Numbered from the stretch's first letter, positions 52,392 through 61,011 are shown. The stretch: DNA of 64,000 nucleotides from DATATV01 sp035551355 (GCA_035551355.1 DASZNF010000035.1:62001-126000); one strand, 5' to 3'. The notes: generated by a model from the letters alone, not told the origin. Program-made: numbers and translations.

Positions 52392-52762
52392 TGGGCCGGT
52401 GCGCCGAACAGTTCCGGCAGTGCGGCCAGCGCGGCCATCTCGCCGCTGGCCTGCAGGCGCCCGTCGGTGAACAGCGACGGACCGTGCGCCCGGTCGTCGA
52501 CCAGCGCGAGGAAGTCGGGCCGGTCCACGGTGACCACGGCGTGCGCGTCGCGGCTGCGGCCGGGCCGGATGGTCAGCCGGCCGTGCTCGATCACCATCTC
52601 GTAGCGCTGGTAGCCGCCGGGGCCGTCCTCGTCGCGCAGGCGCCAGTGGATCACCACTCGGGTGCTCCCGGCCCGGTCGGGCCGAAACCGCCCGCCCAGA
52701 CGGTGAAACGCGGCCTCGACCGAGCCGTCGGCCGGGCTCTGGACCGGAATGAAGTCGGTCAT
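52376..52762 (-). CDS. SCP2 sterol-binding domain protein
   Basis: 128 residues from ATG 52762 behind GGGAGG. The SCP2 fold is seen in AAFHRLGGRF, STRVVIHWRLRD, YEMVIEHGRLTIRPGRSRDA, HAVVTVDRPDFLALVD and the final LFTDGRLQASGEMAALAAL. Single-domain SCP2 proteins bind hydrophobic molecules such as sterols or acyl chains in the cytosol. It is divergent from a TetR gene and shares with it a 28-bp nested palindrome, so TetR control of a lipid-related function is likely. Confidence 0.88.
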   Translation of the reverse strand: MTDFIPVQSPADGSVEAAFHRLGGRFRPDRAGSTRVVIHWRLRDEDGPGGYQRYEMVIEHGRLTIRPGRSRDAHAVVTVDRPDFLALVDDRAHGPSLFTDGRLQASGEMAALAALPELFGAPAQALAG

Positions 52763-52776
52763 ACCGCCTCCCTGGT

Positions 52777-52804
52777 TACCGTGAAGTAACGCTACTGGAC
52801 GGTA
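52777..52804. promoter_or_regulatory. 28-bp nested palindromic operator
   Basis: The outer arms TACCGT (52777-52782) and ACGGTA (52799-52804) enclose inner arms AGTA (52785-52788) and TACT (52793-52796), symmetric about one centre. An outer GGTTA/TAACC pair (52774-52778, 52807-52811) extends it. It lies midway between the SCP2 and TetR starts, as expected for autoregulation plus control of SCP2. Confidence 0.7.
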
Positions 52805-52863
52805 GCTAACCTGGCAAATCGGACCCGCTACGCTGGATCGGGTGATTCGTGGAGAGGATTTCC

Positions 52864-53526
52864 ATGTCGGTCGCTGAACCGGAACGCCAGGGGCGACCCA
52901 AGCGGCTGCCGCGCGAGGTCCGGGAACGACAGATACTCGACGCCGCCGTGCGTGTCTTCTCCCGCAACGGCTACCACTCCGCGTCCATGGACGAGATCTC
53001 GGACGTGGCCGGCATCTCCAAGCCGATGATCTACGCCTACCTCGGCTCCAAGGAGGACCTGTTCGCCGCGTGCATCCAGCGCGAGGCCAACGAGTTCCTG
53101 GAGGCCATCGTCTCCGCGGTCAAACCGAACCTGTCCGCCGACGTGCAGCTCTGGTACGGCCTGGTGTCCTTCTTCAACTACGTCGGCGAACACCGGGAGA
53201 GCTGGCGGGTGCTGCACCGCCAGGTCACCGCGCAGGGCGGCCCGTTCACCGCGGAACTGCACGCCATGCGCCAGCGCGCCATCGCCCTGGTGGCCGCGCT
53301 GCTGGTGCGCACCGGCAGCGCCGAAGGCGTCGGCGAGGCCGCGTCCGAATCGGGCGAGGCGCTGGCCGCGGCCCTGGTCGGCGCGGCCGAGTCGCTGGCC
53401 GACTGGTGGCTGGACCACCCCGACGAATCGGCCGCCTCCATCGCGGCCAAGCTGATGAACCTGGTCTGGCAGGGCTTCGGCAACCTGGTCGAGGACCGCG
53501 TCTGGGTGCCCCCGGCCCGCTCCTGA
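52864..53526 (+). CDS. TetR/AcrR-family transcriptional regulator
   Basis: 220 residues from ATG 52864 (GAGAGGA upstream). The DNA-binding domain spans about 14-66 (RERQILDAAVRVFSRNGYHS, MDEISDVAGISKPMIYAYLGSKEDLFAACI). The helical ligand domain is mostly Ala/Leu/Val-rich (FFNYVGEHRESWRVLHRQ, WWLDHPDESAASIAAKLMNL). The divergent SCP2 gene and the nested palindrome at 52777-52804 point to control of lipid-related genes. A related palindrome upstream of the hydrolase at 55918 suggests that gene is a second target. The ligand may be an acyl-CoA or a sterol, by analogy only. Confidence 0.93.
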   Translation: MSVAEPERQGRPKRLPREVRERQILDAAVRVFSRNGYHSASMDEISDVAGISKPMIYAYLGSKEDLFAACIQREANEFLEAIVSAVKPNLSADVQLWYGLVSFFNYVGEHRESWRVLHRQVTAQGGPFTAELHAMRQRAIALVAALLVRTGSAEGVGEAASESGEALAAALVGAAESLADWWLDHPDESAASIAAKLMNLVWQGFGNLVEDRVWVPPARS

Positions 53527-53533
53527 ACCGGTC

Positions 53534-55324
53534 TCAGCGGCCGACCGCGTAGCCCTGCATGCCCCGGGCGTTCGCGCCCGCGCGCACCAGCCCGCTGGCC
53601 CGGTCCCGGCCCACCGCCGACAACCGGCCCAGCGTCCACGGCCCCGCGTCCACCACCCGGTGGCCGAGCTCCCGCAGCTGGTCGCACACCGCCGCGCCCA
53701 GCCGCGACTCCACCACCAGCTCGCCCGGCGTCCAGGCCCGCGGGTAGAACGAGCTCGGGAAGGCGGTGGAATGCCAGGCCGGCGCGTCGATCGCGGCCTG
53801 CAGGTTCAACCCGCCGACCTGGTGGGCCAGCCAGAAACACAACTGCCACTGGTCCTGCTGGTCCCCGCCCGGCGTGCCGAAGGCCAGCGCCGGAAACCCC
53901 TCGTGCAACGCCAGCGTCGGGCTCAGCGTGATCCGCGGCCGCTTGCCCGGCGCCAGCGAGTTGGGCAGCCCCGGCTCCAGCCAGAACATCTGGGCCCGGG
54001 TGCCCAGGCAGAAGCCCAGCTCCGGGATGGTCGGCGAGGACTGCAGCCAGCCGCCCGACGGGGTCACCGAGATCATGTTGCCGCGCGTGTCCACCACGTC
54101 GATGTGCACCGTGTCGCCCTTGGTGGTGCCGGTGCGGCCGACGGTGGGATCGCCCAGCGCGCTGTCCGCGGCCTGCACCCCGACCCCGCGTCCGGACGTC
54201 ACGAACTCCGGCAACCGGGGTGTCCGGCCGTCCGGCGAACCCGGCCGCAGGTCCAAAGACGCTTGTGCGCCAACGAGTTTCGCCCGTTCCCGGGTGTATT
54301 CGGCCGAGAGCAGCCCGGCCAGCGGCACGTCCGGGTCGTCGCCGTACCAGGCCTCCCGGTCGGCGAAGGCCAGCTTGGCGCACTCGGCCGCCAGATGCAC
54401 CGTGCGAGCCGTGGGCACACCATCCACATAGGACAGTTCGTCGGCGAACTCGCGCAGCAGCAGCAACTGCTGGGCCAGCACCGGCCCCTGACTCCACCGC
54501 CCGCACTTGGCCACCGTCCAGCCCTCGGCCAGCTCCACGGTCACCGGGTCCTCGTAACTCGCGGAGAAGCCGGCCATGTCCTGGCCGGTGAGCACGCCGG
54601 CGTGCCCGGCCCCGGAGTCATCCCGGAAAGCGTTGCGGCAGAAGGAATCCACCGCTTCGGCGACGAAACCCTGCGACCAGGCCCGCCGGGCCGCGTCGAT
54701 CTGCGCCTCCCGGTTCGCCCCGGCCCGCTCGGCGCCGATCAGCAGCCGCTCCCAGGTGTCGGCCAGTGCCGGATTGGCGTGCCGCCCGGCCACCGGTTTC
54801 CCGTCGGGCAGCCACAGTTGGGCCGAGGTGGGCCAGTGCTCGGCGAACATCTCGGCCACCGCGCCGATCGTCGAGGTCACCCGCTCGATCACCGGATAAC
54901 CGTTGCGGGCGTAGCCGATCGCGTAGCGCAGCACCTCGCGCAGCGACTTGGTCCCGTAGTCGCGCAACAACGACAGCCAGCCGTCCCACGCACCCGGCAC
55001 GGTGGCGGCCAGCAGACCGGTGCCCGGCACGAGATCCAGGCCCTCGCCCCGGTAGTGCTCGATGGTCGCGCCGGCCGGGGCGGTGCCCTGCCCGCACAGC
55101 ACCCTCGGCCGCGGATCGGCCGCGGTGGCGAACACCGCGGGCACCTCCCCGCCCGGCCCGTTGAGGTGTGGTTCCACCACCTGCAACACGAAACCGGCGG
55201 CCACCGCCGCGTCGAAGGCGTTGCCGCCGTGCTCCAGAACGGCCATCCCGGCCGAGGAGGCCAGCCAGTGAGTGGAGGCCACCATGCCGAAGGTGCCGGT
55301 CAGTTCGGGTCGCGTGGTGAACAC
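53534..55324 (-). CDS. Gamma-glutamyltransferase-family Ntn hydrolase
   Basis: 596 residues from GTG 55324, with a TAGGTT box six bases upstream (leaderless). The GGT fold is clear: HWLASSAGMAVLEHGGNAFD, NGPGGEVPAVF, GTGLLAATVPGAWDGW, then the self-cleavage site GDTVHIDVVD, where the Thr would become the nucleophile of the small subunit. SPTLALHEG and AFGTPGGDQQDQW follow. The usual TTH(Y/F)SVVD reads TVHIDVVD here. No signal peptide is present, so this is a cytosolic member; homologues in actinobacteria act on acyl-amides or glutathione-like thiols of unknown identity. The stop is 8 bases from the convergent TetR stop. Confidence 0.88.
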   Translation of the reverse strand: MFTTRPELTGTFGMVASTHWLASSAGMAVLEHGGNAFDAAVAAGFVLQVVEPHLNGPGGEVPAVFATAADPRPRVLCGQGTAPAGATIEHYRGEGLDLVPGTGLLAATVPGAWDGWLSLLRDYGTKSLREVLRYAIGYARNGYPVIERVTSTIGAVAEMFAEHWPTSAQLWLPDGKPVAGRHANPALADTWERLLIGAERAGANREAQIDAARRAWSQGFVAEAVDSFCRNAFRDDSGAGHAGVLTGQDMAGFSASYEDPVTVELAEGWTVAKCGRWSQGPVLAQQLLLLREFADELSYVDGVPTARTVHLAAECAKLAFADREAWYGDDPDVPLAGLLSAEYTRERAKLVGAQASLDLRPGSPDGRTPRLPEFVTSGRGVGVQAADSALGDPTVGRTGTTKGDTVHIDVVDTRGNMISVTPSGGWLQSSPTIPELGFCLGTRAQMFWLEPGLPNSLAPGKRPRITLSPTLALHEGFPALAFGTPGGDQQDQWQLCFWLAHQVGGLNLQAAIDAPAWHSTAFPSSFYPRAWTPGELVVESRLGAAVCDQLRELGHRVVDAGPWTLGRLSAVGRDRASGLVRAGANARGMQGYAVGR

Positions 55325-55541
55325 GTGCCCAACCTATCTCGATCGACCGGCCACGAACCGGTTTCACCCCGCCCACCTGCGGTGGGATGCCGGTGGGACG
55401 GACGTCACCCGACCGGGCGCGGAGTTGTCGGGCGGTACAGGTAACGTCTGGGTCTCGATTGGCGAATCCGATATGAGCACCCCCGGCGCGGCGCCGGGCA
55501 GGGACGGTGGCGTTTCCGGTAGCGGGGTGAGGAGACAACTC

Positions 55542-55841
55542 GTGCACAGGCGGGGACTGGTGCGGGGCTTGCGGGCCCGCCGCGCGCTGCGGGCCGCGCG
55601 CATGCTCAACGAGGTGGTGGACACCCAGCTGCCGTTGCTGGCCGGGCTGCCCGAATCCAGCCGGCGGCGCTCGGCCAACTACCTGGCCGAACTGGTGATG
55701 CTGTCGCAGGACTACCGGCACTACGCGAACGGCTGGCTGGACCGGCGCGAACTGGATCTGCGCTGCCGCGCGGCCATGCGCCGGCTGGACAGTCACCGCC
55801 AGCGGCATCCGTCGGCCGCCCAGTACACCGAACTGGACTGA
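55542..55841 (+). CDS. Small basic helical protein, unknown
   Basis: A GTG at 55542 follows GTGAGGAGACAACTC, a good ribosome site, and gives 99 residues; an in-frame ATG at 55473 would add 23 Gly/Ser-rich residues but lacks one. The N-terminus is strongly basic (RRGLVRGLRARRALRAARML). The rest is helical with many Arg (SSRRRSANYLAELVMLSQDY, LDRRELDLRCRAAMRRLDSH). It has no membrane helix. DNA, RNA or membrane-surface binding are possible from the charge. The family is not recognised. Confidence 0.65.
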   Translation: MHRRGLVRGLRARRALRAARMLNEVVDTQLPLLAGLPESSRRRSANYLAELVMLSQDYRHYANGWLDRRELDLRCRAAMRRLDSHRQRHPSAAQYTELD

Positions 55842-55872
55842 ACCCGGCGCTTGTCTTCGCCGACCGGCGCCC

Positions 55873-55895
55873 GTAACTTACTACTGGTAAGTAAC
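55873..55895. promoter_or_regulatory. 23-bp palindrome upstream of the hydrolase gene
   Basis: Arms GTAACTTAC (55873-55881) and GTAAGTAAC (55887-55895) match in 8 of 9 positions, around TACTG. The site lies 22 bases before the hydrolase ATG and resembles the TetR-associated operator at 52777-52804: both contain CTACTGG followed by GTA and AACCTGG. Confidence 0.65.
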
Positions 55896-55917
55896 CTGGG
55901 TCGGTCGAGGAGGACTG

Positions 55918-56691
55918 ATGTTGGCGTTCGAACGTGTCGGCTCCGGACCCCCGCTGGTGCTGCTGCACGGCGTCGGCCACCGCCGCCAGGCCTGGTACCC
56001 GATCGTGGCCCGGGTCTCCCGCGAACGGGAACTGTTCCTGGTCGACCTGCCCGGCCACGGCGAATCCGGCCCGCTGCCCGACGGCAAACCGGTGCTGGAC
56101 GTGCTGCGCGACGAACTCGCCGGATTCCTCGCCGAGCAGGGCCTGGACCGCCCGCACATCGCGGGCAACTCGCTCGGCGGCCGGATCGCCCTTGAAGCGG
56201 GGCTGCTGGGTATGGCCGCGTCGGTCACCGCGCTGTCCCCGGCCGGTTTCTGGCGCTCCGGCCTGGCCTTCCACTACACCAAGGGCCTGTTCCAGACCAT
56301 CGAGGCGGTGGGCAGGCGGATCGGCCCGCAGGCCCCGAAGCTGGTCAAGACCGCCCGCGGCCGGGCCCTGATGTTCGGCTGGATCAACGCCAAGCCCGGC
56401 AACATCGACGCCGAACTCGCGCTGGGCGACTTCCAGGCCTTCACCCGGGCCCGGCCCGCCATGCACGCCGTGCTCGCCCACCCCAGCACCTTCGTCGGCC
56501 AGCCGGACGTCCCGGTCACCATCGGCTGGGGCACCCGCGATCTGGTGCTGCCGCCCTACCAGGCCCGGGTCGCCCGAGCCACGCTGCCCGGCGCCGCGCA
56601 CGTCCGGCTGCCCGGCTGTGGCCACGTGCCCATGGCCGACGATCCGGAACTCGTGGCCGGCGTGCTTTTGCGTGGCAGCGCAGGCAAATAA
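55918..56691 (+). CDS. Alpha/beta hydrolase
   Basis: 257 residues from ATG 55918 behind GAGGAGG. The fold is complete: oxyanion strand LVLLHGVGHRRQAWYP, LVDLPGHGESG, nucleophile elbow IAGNSLGGRIALEAG (Ser in GNSLGG), acid in GWGTRDLVLPP and catalytic His in PGCGHVPMADDPE. No signal peptide, so it is cytosolic. The substrate is unknown; esters or lactones are typical. A palindrome 22 bases upstream implies repression, possibly by the TetR at 52864. Confidence 0.92.
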   Translation: MLAFERVGSGPPLVLLHGVGHRRQAWYPIVARVSRERELFLVDLPGHGESGPLPDGKPVLDVLRDELAGFLAEQGLDRPHIAGNSLGGRIALEAGLLGMAASVTALSPAGFWRSGLAFHYTKGLFQTIEAVGRRIGPQAPKLVKTARGRALMFGWINAKPGNIDAELALGDFQAFTRARPAMHAVLAHPSTFVGQPDVPVTIGWGTRDLVLPPYQARVARATLPGAAHVRLPGCGHVPMADDPELVAGVLLRGSAGK

Positions 56692-56719
56692 AGCCCCCGG
56701 AGGGGACTACCTTGGCCGG

Positions 56720-57745
56720 GTGGGCGAACTCCGGATAGGGCTGTTGCACCCCGGCTCGATGGGCGGCGCCGTCGGCACCGCGATCCTGGCCACCGGTGCC
56801 GAGGTCGGCTGGCTGCCCGAAGGCCGCAGCCCGGCCACCCGGCGCCGGGCGAGCGAGTTCGTTCCGATCGGGGATCTGGCCTCACGAGACCTGATCCTCA
56901 GCATCTGCCCGCCCGCCGCCGCTCTCGAGGTGGCCGAGCAGGTGGTCGCCAGCGGCTTCACCGGCGACTACCTGGAGGCCAACGCGATCAGCCCGGCCCG
57001 CGCCCGGCAGATCGCGGATCTCCTTACCCAGCACGGCATCCGCATGGTCGACGGCGGCATCGTCGGCCCGCCGCCGCGCCGCCCCGGCACCACCCGGCTC
57101 TACCTGTCCGGGCCGGCCGAACCGATGGCCCGGTTTCGCGCCCTGTTCGAAACCACCGCGCTGCGCGCCATCGCGATCCCCATCGCCAACCCGGCGCAAC
57201 CGGCCGCGGCCGGTGAAGGCGGCGGCTCCGGCATGGACGGCGTTCCCGGCTCGACCGGCCAGGAACCGGCCGCGGCCGGTGGCCCGGGCTCCGGCGGCGG
57301 CACCGTCGCCGGCAGCGGCCCGGAAACCGACACCGCCCCCTCCGCCAGCCCGGAGGGCACGCCGGTCCAGGACTCCCCGATCGGCGCGGCCTCCGCGCTC
57401 AAACTCGCGTTCTCCTCCTACAACAAGATCACCCAGGTGCTCGCCGGCCAGGCCCACGCCATGGCCCAGCGCTACGGCGTCGGCGACGAACTGCTCGAAC
57501 TGGCCGACGCGACCTCGCCCGGCACCCCGTTCGGCAACCCCGAGCGGCTGCGCGACGCGGCGGCCAAGGCCTGGCGCTGGACCCCCGAATTCCACGAGAT
57601 CGCCGCCGCCCTGACCGCCATCGGCGCCCCGGCCGGCCTGCCCGAGGCCGCCGCCGAATGGCTCGGCCGCTGGTCGGCCCACAAGGACGATCCCGAGGTC
57701 GAGGTCGCCCAGCTCATCGCCGACCTGATCGACCCGCCCGCCTGA
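56720..57745 (+). CDS. 6-phosphogluconate/3-hydroxyisobutyrate dehydrogenase-like protein with an unusual insert
   Basis: 341 residues from GTG 56720, six bases after a TACCTT box (leaderless). The N-terminal Rossmann domain (IGLLHPGSMGGAVGTAIL, LILSICPPAAALEVAEQV, YLEANAISPARARQI, MVDGGIVGPPPRRPG) is of the beta-hydroxyacid dehydrogenase type and would bind NADP. The C-terminal helical domain (ASALKLAFSSYNKITQVLAG onward) looks like DUF1932. Between them, about 55 residues are a low-complexity Gly/Pro/Ala/Ser/Thr insert (GEGGGSGMDGVPGSTG to PEGTPVQDSP) not found in normal members. It may be a flexible linker; the fold on either side looks intact. Confidence 0.85.
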   Translation: MGELRIGLLHPGSMGGAVGTAILATGAEVGWLPEGRSPATRRRASEFVPIGDLASRDLILSICPPAAALEVAEQVVASGFTGDYLEANAISPARARQIADLLTQHGIRMVDGGIVGPPPRRPGTTRLYLSGPAEPMARFRALFETTALRAIAIPIANPAQPAAAGEGGGSGMDGVPGSTGQEPAAAGGPGSGGGTVAGSGPETDTAPSASPEGTPVQDSPIGAASALKLAFSSYNKITQVLAGQAHAMAQRYGVGDELLELADATSPGTPFGNPERLRDAAAKAWRWTPEFHEIAAALTAIGAPAGLPEAAAEWLGRWSAHKDDPEVEVAQLIADLIDPPA

Positions 57746-57797
57746 CCACCGCTCAGCCCCGCCGAACTCGACCGAAAACGGCTCAACCGCGCCGGAT

Positions 57798-58847
57798 TCA
57801 GCTCACCACCGGAGCCTGGACCAGCACCGCGGCCAGCCCGAACGCCACGCCCATCACCGCGACCTCCGCCGCCGCCCAGCCGGCCACCGCGGTCGCCTTG
57901 CGCTGCCGGATGGCCGGCAGCAACCGGAACCGCACGTGCGCGCCGAGCAACCCGGCCGCCGCGACACAGATGATCTTGCCGATCAGGATCCGGCCGTACC
58001 CGGTGGCGAACAACGCCACGTACCAGTGCACTCCCGGCGTCAGGTACAGCTCGAACCAGCCGTTGAGCGCGCCGGTGACCGCGGTCAGGAACACGCACAC
58101 CGTGGCCAGCTTCGAATAACCGGGCAGCGCGTCGGCCAGCAGCGCCCGATTCGTCCCCAGCACCATGATCACCGCCAGCAGCCCGCCGGTCCACAGCACC
58201 GCCCCGACCACGTGCAGTTCCATCGAGATCATGGTCAGGTCGTGCCAGGCGCTGGCCGCGTCGGCCGCGTGCCCGGTCGCGGGCAGCGGCAGCAACGCGA
58301 ACATCGACACGGTGATCCGCAGCTCAGCCGGCACCGTCTCGCCCCGCCGCACCGCCAGCACCCCGATCACCAGGTACAGCAACGCGCACCCGGCCACGAT
58401 CAGCAGCGCCTGCCCGGACCCGATCTCCCGCACGTAGTCGCCGATCGCGGACAACGTGACCGGCTGTCCCGGGCTGAAGTTCGCGGTCTGGAACTCCAGC
58501 GAGGCCAGAGCCGCCACCAGCCACAGCACCGAGGACCACACCGCCACCCGGCGGGCCACCGCGGTGGCCTTCGCGGTCCGCTCCGGCTGGTCGAAACCCA
58601 CGAACTTGGGCAGCAGGCTCATGCCCACCGTGGTCAGCGCCGAGAGGTCCAGCAGCGCCCGGGCCAGCGGCAACCCGACCACGACCGCCGCGCCCGGCTC
58701 GACGATGCCCGGCACGGCCGCGGTCGTGGTCAGGGCCAGCGCCGCCAGCACCCCGGCCGGCGCGCCCACCCCGATGCAACCGAACAGCGCGTACCGGGTG
58801 GCCGGCGCGCCCGCACGGGGCGCCACGGTCGTGGTTCGGGCACTCAT
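57798..58847 (-). CDS. copD: CopD-family copper transport membrane protein
   Basis: 349 residues from ATG 58847, overlapping the copC stop (ATGA) and behind AGGA. Eight or nine membrane helices are seen. Family features include FQTANFSPGQPVTL, the His/Met-containing SMELHVVGAVLWTGGLLAVI and FELYLTPGVHWYVALFATGYGRIL, with the GRILIGK loop near the end. CopD moves copper across the membrane with CopC. It is the distal gene of the YcnI-CopC-CopD operon. The direction of copper movement is not shown by sequence. Confidence 0.88.
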   Translation of the reverse strand: MSARTTTVAPRAGAPATRYALFGCIGVGAPAGVLAALALTTTAAVPGIVEPGAAVVVGLPLARALLDLSALTTVGMSLLPKFVGFDQPERTAKATAVARRVAVWSSVLWLVAALASLEFQTANFSPGQPVTLSAIGDYVREIGSGQALLIVAGCALLYLVIGVLAVRRGETVPAELRITVSMFALLPLPATGHAADAASAWHDLTMISMELHVVGAVLWTGGLLAVIMVLGTNRALLADALPGYSKLATVCVFLTAVTGALNGWFELYLTPGVHWYVALFATGYGRILIGKIICVAAAGLLGAHVRFRLLPAIRQRKATAVAGWAAAEVAVMGVAFGLAAVLVQAPVVS

Positions 58848-59386
58848 CCCGCTGTGTCCTCCGTTCTGCGGCCCATCCGCAGCACCACGACGACACCGAT
58901 GCCCAGCAGCACCAGCACTCCCACGATCCACACCCAGACCGGCAGGCCACCGCTCCCGGACCCGCCGCCGCTCGCGGCCGGCCCGGCGGCCGTCCCGCCG
59001 GCCACCGCCTTGCCGTTACCGGCCTTGGTCAGCGTGAACGTCACCTCGCCCTGCACCGGGTGTCCGTCGGCGGAGATGATCCGGTAGCCGACGGTGTACA
59101 CCCCGGCCGGACCCAGCGGCGCCACCGAGGTGGCCACCGTGTCGCCGTCGACCGTGGCGTTCTGGGTCTGCTCCCAGTGTCCGCCTCCCGGGCCGATCAC
59201 GGTGATGACGTTCGGCCCGTTCTGCACCGGCGCGTTGAAGTCCAGCTCGACCGAGGTCGGGCCGGTGGCCAGCCGCGCCCCATCGGCGGGGTTGCTGCCC
59301 ACCAGCACGTTGTGCGCGAACGCGGGCGTGGCCAGGCCGAACACCGCCGCTCCGGCCAGCGCGCAGCCGATCAGCAGGCGCCTCAT
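58844..59386 (-). CDS. copC: CopC-domain copper-binding protein, membrane-anchored
   Basis: 180 residues from ATG 59386, overlapping the YcnI stop. A signal peptide (LLIGCALAGAAVFGLATPAFA) is cut just before His25, the N-terminal His that in CopC proteins binds Cu(II). The CopC beta sandwich follows (LVGSNPADGARLATGPTSVE, DFNAPVQNG, GYRIISADGHPVQGEVTF), with the second ligand His in ADGHPVQG. A Gly/Ser linker and a C-terminal membrane helix (LPVWVWIVGVLVLLGIGVVVVL) tether it to the outer face. The 4-base overlaps on both sides couple it to YcnI and CopD. Confidence 0.93.
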   Translation of the reverse strand: MRRLLIGCALAGAAVFGLATPAFAHNVLVGSNPADGARLATGPTSVELDFNAPVQNGPNVITVIGPGGGHWEQTQNATVDGDTVATSVAPLGPAGVYTVGYRIISADGHPVQGEVTFTLTKAGNGKAVAGGTAAGPAASGGGSGSGGLPVWVWIVGVLVLLGIGVVVVLRMGRRTEDTAG

Positions 59387-60234
59387 GCCGAGGCCTGCTC
59401 CCGGCTCCCGGCGTCGGCTTCGGACGCCGGACCCGCACCCGGCCCCGAACCCGCACCCGGCCCCGCGCCCGGATCCGGATTCGCGCCCGAGGCCGCGGCG
59501 GCACCGGCCGGGGCGGGGCCGCCGGGCTTGCGGCCGCGCACGAACGCGCCCGCGCCGAACCCGAGGGCGATCGCGGCCAGCACGATGCCGATCCCGCCCA
59601 GCCAGCGCGCCGTGTCATCCGAGCTGCTCGCGGCCGGCGCGGCGGTCGAACCCGGCGCGCCGGAGCCGGTCGCGCCGGTGTCCGCGGCCAGGGTCAGCGA
59701 GGGCGCCGGGTTGTCCGGCTCCGCTCCGCCCGGCGGGGTCGGCTGGTTCCAGTTGACCACCTCGCCGTCGGCGTAGGTCTGGGTCGCGGTGAACACCAGT
59801 TCGGTGGTGTTGGTCGGCAGTCCCTCGGTGGAGATCGGGAACTCCTGGAACTGGCCGTCGGCCACCCCGGCGCTGCCCGGGTCGGCGGTCCACACGATCG
59901 AGCCGACCGCGTCGGTGACCGTGTCCTTGGCCATCGTCACCGGCTTGGCCAGGTGCGTCATGGTGACCTTGGCGCTCCAGCCCGGCACCGGCTCCACGTC
60001 GGCGTTGGACACCGGGGTGTTCAGCGGGAAGTCGACCTGCAGCTTGGTCATCGGCGCGGCGTGCGTGGACTCGTTGGGCGAGCGGAACACGATCTCCGCG
60101 TCCCCGCCCTGGACCAGCTGGTCGGGGCTGTGCGCGGACACGTGGGCCGAGGCGATCCCGGCGCCGGCCAGCACCAGCAGCCCGGCCGCGGACAGGGTGA
60201 CGCCGGCCCGCGCGGCGTGTCGAGACATCGACAT
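59383..60234 (-). CDS. YcnI (DUF1775) copper-binding protein
   Basis: 283 residues from ATG 60234 (an ATG six bases later is an alternative). A signal peptide ends AGAGIASA just before His31 (HVSAHSPDQLVQGG), the N-terminal His that binds copper in YcnI proteins. The DUF1775 domain follows (AEIVFRSPNESTHAAPMTKL, VPGWSAKVTMTHLAKP, GQFQEFPIST). A Ser/Ala-rich linker, one membrane helix (GGIGIVLAAIALGFGAGAFV) and a Pro/Gly-rich cytoplasmic tail complete the protein. It is first in the coupled YcnI-CopC-CopD group, and in other bacteria acts as an extracellular copper chaperone. No copper regulator gene is seen next to it. Confidence 0.93.
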   Translation of the reverse strand: MSMSRHAARAGVTLSAAGLLVLAGAGIASAHVSAHSPDQLVQGGDAEIVFRSPNESTHAAPMTKLQVDFPLNTPVSNADVEPVPGWSAKVTMTHLAKPVTMAKDTVTDAVGSIVWTADPGSAGVADGQFQEFPISTEGLPTNTTELVFTATQTYADGEVVNWNQPTPPGGAEPDNPAPSLTLAADTGATGSGAPGSTAAPAASSSDDTARWLGGIGIVLAAIALGFGAGAFVRGRKPGGPAPAGAAAASGANPDPGAGPGAGSGPGAGPASEADAGSREQASA

Positions 60235-60352
60235 GAGCGAAATACTCCATGGGTGAAGGCGCCGATGGCCCGGCCATCGGCGGAAAACGAGAGAACCCGG
60301 ACAGGGACCCAGGGGCCTGGCCGACAGCGCGCGCCGTCACCGGCGAACCGCG

Positions 60353-60892
60353 CTACCGCCAGGCGAACGCGGGCGGTCCCCGCCGGGCGCAGGCGCGGCG
60401 CAACAGCACGCCCAGCGCGCCCTCGGTGGCCGGGCGGGCCCGCGGCGGGGCGGGCACCGGCTCGGCCGAGGAGATCAGCGGCCCGGTCAGCCACCGGGGC
60501 AGCAGCATCGCCCACGCCGCGGCCAGCGCGAACAACGCCGACTCGGCCCGGGTGAGCAGCGCCGCGGCTAACAGCACGGCGGCCACGTGCCCGCCCAGCA
60601 TGGCCCAGCCGTCCATCGCGCCGCCGGGCTCACCCAGCGACAGCAGCAGGTGGATGCCCAGGTGCGACAGGCCCAGCGCCAGCAGCACGGCCCTTGGCCC
60701 GGCGCGGCGGTTGGCCAGCGCCGTCCCGGCCGCGCCCACCCCGAGGGTGAGCAGCAAGGTCAGGCCGGTGTCGGGCAGCATGCCGCCGCCGATGGCGTGC
60801 GCGGCGACCGCGAGCGAGGAGGAGGTTCCGGCCAGCAGCGCACCGCGCAGTACGCGCCACGCTCCCCGAGTGGGGATCACCGGAACGGTCAC
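60353..60892 (-). CDS. Membrane protein upstream of the copper operon
   Basis: 179 residues from GTG 60892, eight bases after a TAGGCT box (leaderless). Five membrane helices are likely (GTSSSLAVAAHAIGGGMLPD, GLTLLLTLGVGAAGTALA, AVLLALGLSHLGIHLLL, LGGHVAAVLLAAALLTR, LFALAAAWAMLLPRWL). Several carry His (AAHAIGG, LSHLGIHLLL, GGHVAAV), which could serve metal handling. The C-terminus is Arg/Pro-rich. It is read in the same direction as YcnI, with a 118-base gap, and may share a promoter. The family is not recognised. Confidence 0.75.
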   Translation of the reverse strand: MTVPVIPTRGAWRVLRGALLAGTSSSLAVAAHAIGGGMLPDTGLTLLLTLGVGAAGTALANRRAGPRAVLLALGLSHLGIHLLLSLGEPGGAMDGWAMLGGHVAAVLLAAALLTRAESALFALAAAWAMLLPRWLTGPLISSAEPVPAPPRARPATEGALGVLLRRACARRGPPAFAWR

Positions 60893-61011
60893 GGGCTAGA
60901 AGCCTAGGCCGGGCTTCCTCGAATCGTGATAGAGGTTCACGCTCTTGAGTGAAATTCCCAGTTGTTGGTCAAGTCCGGGGTCAGGTCCGCCGAGGAGCGA
61001 GTCCTGGCCGG

